Positions 54,626-64,000 of a DNA stretch of 64,000 nt are shown here, piece by piece. Within the stretch, counting starts at the first letter, position 1, and every line of letters starts with the position of its first letter. The stretch comes from Halisarca cf. caerulea. Lineage: Eukaryota; Porifera; Demospongiae; Chondrillida; Halisarcidae. The notes under the pieces were generated by a model. It saw nothing but the letters and a program-made list of their open reading frames with translations, did no database searches and was not told where the DNA came from. Location: assembly GCA_963170055.1 (NCBI GenBank), contig CAUJGJ010000137.1:42201-106200 (forward strand). The letters are read 5' to 3'. The position numbers were made by a program, and so were the translations under genes.

Positions 54626-56786
54626 ATAGCATGCATAGATGCATGCTGAACCAGGTTTATTCAGTACATTCAGTGGAGGGGATGCCATGCAGTTAACTGC
54701 CCCCCTCCCCCCTGACCATTTTCATGCATTATCAGTAAAGTGAAAGCATTGCGGGGGGCGGGGGGCACTTTTGTTCAGTAATGGTGAGGTGCTAATGGTC
54801 CATCCTAACAATTACGTAAATGCCCCCCTAGTTTGAGTTGTCTTCACAACCATGTGTAAGTGTATTTCTGAAGACAGTGAGCTTTTGGCTGATGGCAGGG
54901 TGCCACAATGTAATTTGCAAAGTATGCCTCATTGAATTTGCATGTAATTTAACTCTATTTTCCCTTTTTGTCTGGACTCTGAATCCCTCTCTCTCACTTA
55001 TCCATGTACATGTATGTATGTGTGTATGTGTTATTGACTATTGCATGTGTCTATATCAGGGTTTTATCTGGGGTCAAATTTTTGGGGGAAACCTACACAT
55101 CTGTTTATACGTATGTATATACACACATGTGCAGCGTGGTGCTGCGCAGCGCATACTATTCAATGATATTAAAAACCTTACTCATGCATGCAGCATACAC
55201 ATCAGGTTTTCTTACAGAATAATGTTGAAGATGAGGCAATGGCCAAGTATAGTGATGTATGTAAAAGGGGGCAGATATGTATGTGGAATGATAGTGGTCT
55301 AAGCTAGGGGGGTCTGGGGGTATGCTCCCCCAGGAAAATTTTTAGTTTTTATGTCTCAGAAGGTGATAAATGAGGCTGTTTTATACCGCTCAAGTTGTTT
55401 CTGAATACAGTCCACAGATCAGTCTGTTGCAACTGTGCGTGTCCCAGTATTTTTTCACAAAAATCAAGCCTGCATAATTCTATTTTGGGGGGAACCTTTC
55501 TGCTTAGGGGGGGGGAACCATACCCAGGTTCCCCCCCCCCAGATAAAACCCTGTATATGATTTATGTCTATGGTTGTATGTACAGCCTTAAGGACCTGCA
55601 TGAAAACCCACTCTGTAGATGCAACACTCCTGTCCAAATAAGTTGTCTATCTCTCTTACATTTTCCCTCTTTTGTTCTGATCTTTGCTGCGAGTGAAGGG
55701 GTTGTGTAAGCTAGCAGAAGGTGTAAAGTCACCCCTGTCCTGATAGTCCACTCACAGTAGGAGGAGAGGGGGGAGGGCTGTTTACAACAGCAGATGTAAA
55801 GTGTCCTCTCCTAATTGTATTTGCATTTCAATAGTACTACTTACGTACGTAGGAGATCGAGAGGGGTTATTTACAACATCAGTTGTAACGTTTCCCCTCT
55901 TGTATTTGCATTCGACTAGTATACTTTCAAGTGGAGGACTGTTTACAACAGCAGATATAAAGTGTACTGTGTTACACACATTCAACTGACACTGCTATAA
56001 AATGTACAGTGTAACAAAAATACAAAAAATTTATTTAACTGTGAATAATTAGTATAAAGAATGTGTAAAAAGGAGAAAAGGTATTAGTGTCAAAACACAC
56101 ATGTACATGTATGCAACACTTAGTCTGCTATTTTGAATAAATGTATGTACATTTCACTTGTTATTTTTGAACTCTAGCCCATTCTGTCTTCTTTAAGCCC
56201 AGACAACTCTTGTGGTACCACTCCTTGCACTTTCTGCACTGAATCCATCAGTGTGTGTGTGTGTGTCCAGCTGGTGTGAGGGGCTGGCTAGTAATCTCTT
56301 TTAAGAGCTTAAGCCTGTTGCCAGCAGGTGGTGCTTTTGGAATGATGAAAACTGGGACACTCAGCAGCTTACAGGTAAAATCATACCTGTCAGCCTCAAC
56401 CACTGGAAACATTAAATATGACTTGGGTATTTCTTTATCAGACTCTTAGCAGGGTGCTGGTCATTGGCTGGTGCCCTAGGTACTATTAGCCTGGATATTA
56501 CCGAGTTTAGGGTTGGGAACCACTGCTGCCGTGAGTTAGGTGGACACACCACCGCTCTTCTGCTGCAACCCTACTGTATCCATCTCGTGGGGCTTGCAAC
56601 CTCACAGATAGGGAACCCCTGATTGCACAAGGGGGCCATCAGGGATGGTGGAGGCAGCTGGACCCATATCCAGTGGGTCTCTCCCTCACTGATGTCTGGT
56701 GGCTCACCCCCAGGTGGACCCCTTTGTGGGCCCAGCAAGGGGGCCACAATAGCCCGCACTGCAGGCTGTGGTATTACAATTTATTA

Positions 56787-56858
<72 letters not shown>

Positions 56859-58810
56859 ATGTATTTGTAGAGGTAATATTAGCTGTCCAGGATTTTGTAG
56901 TTTAGAGTGTCTATGACCATGCCAAGGAAAACTTCATTTTTTGAAACCTTCTCAGGATGATATTACAGGACATCTTTGACCACTTTAGAGGTTCACTGTT
57001 ACAATTCATCACTTGTGCTATATATATACGTACGTATATATGTATATGTATACGTAATGTAAATTCTAAGGTTGTGATTTTTGTGGTTTACTTTGGGGGG
57101 GGGGGGGGGGGGGGGTAATGTCCAGGAACTCTACCCCTGCGAATGAAACCCTGATGTCTACAAGCACTGCTCATGTATCAAGCATGAGACCCTAGACCCA
57201 CAGGAGTAACTGATGTAGAGAGTATCATGAACCTTAGTGTATGTGAAATATTCTTGCAGAGGGTTCTACTACCATGTCAGTCAGAGTTCATTCACTGTTG
57301 AGTGTTTCTAATTTCAATCACTTTAGTTAGCATTGTGTGTACGTACGCATATGAGTACCAGAGTGTGACTGGTTTTTGGTATCATTGCAATTGTACATGC
57401 TCATACGTGTGTGTGTACTGCTGACCTCCCCTACTTATAGTGACCAATACTATACAGGGTAGTCACCAGAAAAAAAAAATTAAAGAGGGTGGTACTTGCA
57501 TAAGACAGTAGTAGGCTAGCTGCTGTTATAATCTGGTTCACTTCTATAATTTTGTATCAAGTTACTCCTCCGCATCTGCCCACATGATGGCGCCCACGTA
57601 CGTATGAGCTCTTCTTGAAAGAGAGAATGGGAATCATTTTGGATCCATACGCATGGTGTCAGTTTTACCTAATCTATCCACTTGAAGCGTCTCAACAAAT
57701 AAGGAATGGACTCTACTTAAAGTAAAAATGGTCTAAGCCAAAAATTAAGCAGGGTGGCCCGCCCTGCTTAAAAGGGCTGATGAGAACACTGCTATATATA
57801 GTGGACCTAACCACTCATTAACATATGGAGATGAATTTCCATCCACTCTACCCCTGCTCCACCTCCGCCCCACACACAGACAACTGCATGATACCCACAT
57901 AACTCTCTAGCAAATATGGCCATGCTCTATCAACTACCCAATCTCATTGTACCTGAATGTTGTACATATTCCCAAACCTGTGAGCTCTCGTAATACTTAT
58001 GAGGATGCATCATTGTTTTCTCCAGGTCATGATGCTGCAGGTGTAGTAGCAGATGTGGGATCTTCTGTACAAGGTTTTCAGAAGGGAGACAGAGTGTACA
58101 CATCACGCACCGAATCCGGCTCCTATGCTGAGTTTTGTGTATGTTCTTCAGCCTTTGTCCACCATATTCCTGGCTCACTCAGTTTTTCTGAAGCTGCTTC
58201 TTTATCCACTCCATACCTGACTGCCTACCGTGCACTGATTGAGAAAGGAAGAGGCAAGCCTTCTCATCGTGTTCTTGTACATGGAGCCAGTGGAGGTGTA
58301 GGCGTTGCTGCTACTCAATTTGCTCGAGCATTTGGAATGACAGTGTATGGGACTGCAGGGACAGAGAAGGGAATGGAGGTAGTGAAGACAGCTGGAGCAC
58401 ATTTGGTACTCAACCATAAGCAAGAAGACTATTTAGGGAAGTTATTAGAGGCAACAGAAGGTCAGGGAGTTGATGTTATCATTGAGAATGCTGCTCATAT
58501 TAATTTAGGAAAGGATCTGGAGATTTTAGCGCGAGGTGGTTGTGTTGCTGTTGTGGGTAGCAGAGGCCCTGTGCAAGTGAATCCTCGAGACACAATGTCA
58601 CGAGAGGCATCAGTTGTAGGTGTTATGCTCTTCGGGTCCACTGAAGAGGAGCTCAAGCGCGCTCATGCTGCTATCAAGGCCGGGGCTGAGAGTGGTTGGT
58701 TGAAGCCTATTGTTGGGAAGACCTTCCCATTGTCTCAAGCTACAGATGCTCATCGTGAGATCATTGAAGGACAAGGTGCTATGGGAAAAATAGTTCTAGA
58801 GTGCAAATGA
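54271..58810 (+). CDS. CRYZ: Quinone oxidoreductase, zeta-crystallin type (NADPH:quinone reductase)
   Basis: Medium-chain dehydrogenase/reductase family enzyme that reduces quinones with NADPH, without zinc. Exons 54271-54517 and 58026-58810 (GTACGT donor, TCCAG acceptor, phase 1) give 343 residues. The N-terminal GroES-like half has [20 protein letters not shown], split from [12 protein letters not shown] by the intron. The Rossmann half has the nucleotide motif GASGGVG, then GTAGTEKG, and the C-terminal [12 protein letters not shown] and [13 protein letters not shown] blocks typical of zeta-crystallin. Two starts are possible: 54271, adding a basic, acid-free leader ([20 protein letters not shown]), or 54334 ([14 protein letters not shown]), which matches the usual cytosolic start. 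The 3.5 kb intron is full of transposon and microsatellite sequence. Confidence 0.93.
54564..54624. repeat. (AC)n microsatellite in CRYZ intron
   Basis: About 61 bp, pure AC, shortly after the exon 1 donor. Confidence 0.9.
55057..55553. mobile_element. Non-autonomous DNA transposon in CRYZ intron
   Basis: Perfect 17-bp terminal inverted repeats CAGGGTTTTATCTGGGG / CCCCAGATAAAACCCTG with flanking TATAT on both sides (55052-55056, 55554-55558). Subterminal G/C runs. No transposase. Confidence 0.82.
56265..56790. repeat. Dispersed GC-richer repeat, complete copy
   Basis: Inverted, uninterrupted counterpart of 27783-28064 plus 28757-28965. Both copies end in a dinucleotide array: (TG)n here at 56790-56854, (AC)n there. 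Confidence 0.75.
56790..56854. repeat. (TG)n microsatellite
   Basis: About 65 bp. Confidence 0.9.
57094..57115. repeat. Poly-G run
   Basis: An uninterrupted G tract of about 22 nt in the CRYZ intron, next to AATGTCCAGG. Confidence 0.85.
57455..57791. mobile_element. Non-autonomous DNA transposon in CRYZ intron
   Basis: Left end CAGGGTAGTCACCAGA, right end GCTGATGAGAACACTG (imperfect inverted repeats), with perfect 5-bp duplication CTATA (57450-57454, 57792-57796). Internally it has a strong palindrome AAGCAGGGTGGCCCGCCCTG near the right end. Same family as 60995-61314 and 38440-38858. Confidence 0.82.
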
Positions 58811-59688
58811 TCTAGCTTGAAGTGCAATATGCAATTGATTTAGCTTACTTGCTAATTTTTTTTCTTGAGCAATCTTAATTTGGTGTTTGACCATATACTG
58901 TATGTTGCATAAATTAGGAATATACAGTGAATGCATTAAATTTGTTTTTAGAGAAGGTAATTGAAGTAGGTTTACTGTACAAATACACGGATCATAATAT
59001 ACCCAACATACCTGAGAACTAGAGAAGTCATGCATGTTGACTCAATGCATACTTGTGTCAATCTGTAGCCTTAGCTTCTGCTTATATATCATGTAGTGCA
59101 CACACTATAATAATCATAATATGCCCAAGGCATGGATGAATTGTGCAATCAATTAAATGTTTTCATTGAATATATATATATAACAAGTTTATATCATGCA
59201 TAATATAGGATTAAGTGATAGGCACAAATGATGACAAATGATTAAGTGATAGGTACAAATTATTTTGATGTGGCTGTGCCACTGCATGATGTAAAACTTG
59301 ATTATTGAGACAATTTCCAAGAATATATACTGCATGTCCGGTAGCACCATGTTTGCATGTTGTGTCAGATTCCCAATATATACAGTATATGGGTTTTAAT
59401 CCCACAATTTGGTTTATTGTTCAAGATAAAGTGTCTTAAGGACTGCCCGGGACATGTCCAGTAACCACTTAATGAGTACTGTTACACCTCTACATAAGGA
59501 TCACCTTTTATAGAGACCATGATTATAGCTAATCCCTCTGACACACAGCAGTGTTGCCAGGTCTACAGGTTTATCCGTATTTTACGGATTTATAGTGCAT
59601 GAAAGGTGTTTATGGATGGATAGTCTATAATATGCCAATATATACGGATTTGGCCACAAGAGCATGAACAAACAAAAAATAATGTAAA

Positions 59689-59722
<34 letters not shown>

Positions 59723-59771
59723 AAATGTTATATCTATGATAAATATCAGATATTTTTAGAATCACAGTAAT
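58811..59771. other. Intergenic stretch between CRYZ and urate oxidase 3' ends
   Basis: No gene seen. A tandem GATTAAGTGATAGG(C/T)ACAAAT pair at 59212-59260 and a poly-A tract of about 26 nt at 59700-59725. Confidence 0.5.
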
Positions 59772-60149
59772 CAGGGCAGCATACAGGATTCGGGGCTAAG
59801 GGAGGCTTAATTGAGCTTCCTAAAATCTTATGGGGGGCAACACAATATGGGAGTTTATAGGTGTACAGAGACCGGGGGGGGGGGGGGGGGTATTATACAG
59901 TAGGTAACAATGCTATTTACGTACAATTCAAGGGGGGTTAAGGGATTAGTGACAGTGGTCTTGAGAAAATTCTTCAAAATTATAGCATAAAAACTTGTTT
60001 TTCATCCATTTTCCAACAAATCCTGCTTTTCAGGAACCCTTATAGTGTATATGTTGAGATACAAGTTTAGGGAGGCAGCAGATCTGCAAGGGGGGGACAA
60101 CAGATCTCCAAGGGGGGGCAAATGCCCCCTACCCCTAAATGCGGCCCTG
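59772..60149. mobile_element. Non-autonomous DNA transposon, 378 bp
   Basis: Left CAGGGCAGCATACAGGATTC, right AAATGCGGCCCTG (imperfect inverted repeats), perfect 5-bp duplication GTAAT (59767-59771, 60150-60154). G-rich interior with a G18 run. Confidence 0.8.
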
Positions 60150-60639
60150 GTAATATTTTTCAATCCCCTTAAATTGTCAAAGAATCAACTTTAACTTACC
60201 AAATTCTATAATGAAGCGCAGTGCTACGTACCAGCAACACATGCTATATATATGTGAATCAATTGAGAGGTGCATGTGGTGCATGGACATGATATAATGA
60301 CATAATGGACTAAAATGCTGTTTTACTATTTGCTGTGATAGCTAGTCCTTTTCCTGCAGATAGAGTATCCTGTTTAATTGGCCAAATATTGACGATACGT
60401 ACATGGGCAAGAAATCAAAACGTTTTTATTGTATTTTTTATTTTCTAAAATTTATAGCGCGTTTGTAAGTTTTCAAAGTACTTATAGTTCTTTTGGCAAC
60501 ATTATAACGTTAGAAACAATAATTATTTTAAATTTATGAACAACATAAAACTACCAAAATTGCAAATATCTTTTAGAATTAGCATAGTAATCAAATTTAC
60601 ATGTTAGAACGATGAAATATGAAGCTTCAATAAATAAAT

Positions 60640-64000
<3,361 letters not shown>

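Overview
This is a eukaryotic window from an AT-rich, microsatellite-rich animal genome. The genes carry spliceosomal introns with GT/AG ends, there are many (AC)n and (AT)n arrays, and short inverted-repeat transposons and decayed retroelements are common. The gene set (a FAM69/DIPK1-like secretory-pathway kinase family, mannose-6-phosphate isomerase, zeta-crystallin-type quinone reductase, urate oxidase) fits an invertebrate metazoan. A family-orphan multipass membrane protein and the style of the retroelement relics make a sponge plausible, but the species cannot be fixed from the sequence alone.

Layout. Positions 1-44.7 kb hold a tandem array of six three-exon FAM69/DIPK1-like genes: a 5' fragment at the left edge (exon 1 at 2335-2150), paralog A (11006-7714, minus), B (17636-13706, minus, frameshifted), C (20981-25385, plus, inverted relative to the rest), D (34717-30987, minus) and E (44727-39182, minus). 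Each has the same plan: exon 1 of 186 nt with a signal anchor, exon 2 of about 852 nt with the kinase-like core and an EF-hand-like loop, exon 3 of 219 nt, all phase 0. A broken copy of part of exon 2 lies at 38859-38960. Sequence between the exons is mostly shared paralogous flank, transposon relics and simple repeats.

From 44.9 kb onward the window is single-copy: MPI (44954-48278, plus, 5 exons) starts 226 nt from the divergent start of paralog E; a two-exon multipass membrane protein (48913-50597, plus); CRYZ-like quinone oxidoreductase (54271-58810, plus, 2 exons with a 3.5 kb repeat-filled intron); and the 3' exons of urate oxidase (64000-60640, minus), tail to tail with CRYZ. The window ends three bases inside a further urate oxidase exon.

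Working together: MPI feeds mannose-6-phosphate into glycosylation in the cytosol, and the FAM69-like proteins would act in the ER lumen, but no functional operon-like link is implied. The most notable points are the array itself, a hypervariable stretch in the kinase activation-loop region between otherwise near-identical paralogs, a palindromic element in five of the six array promoters, and several short DNA-transposon families with clear 5-bp target duplications.
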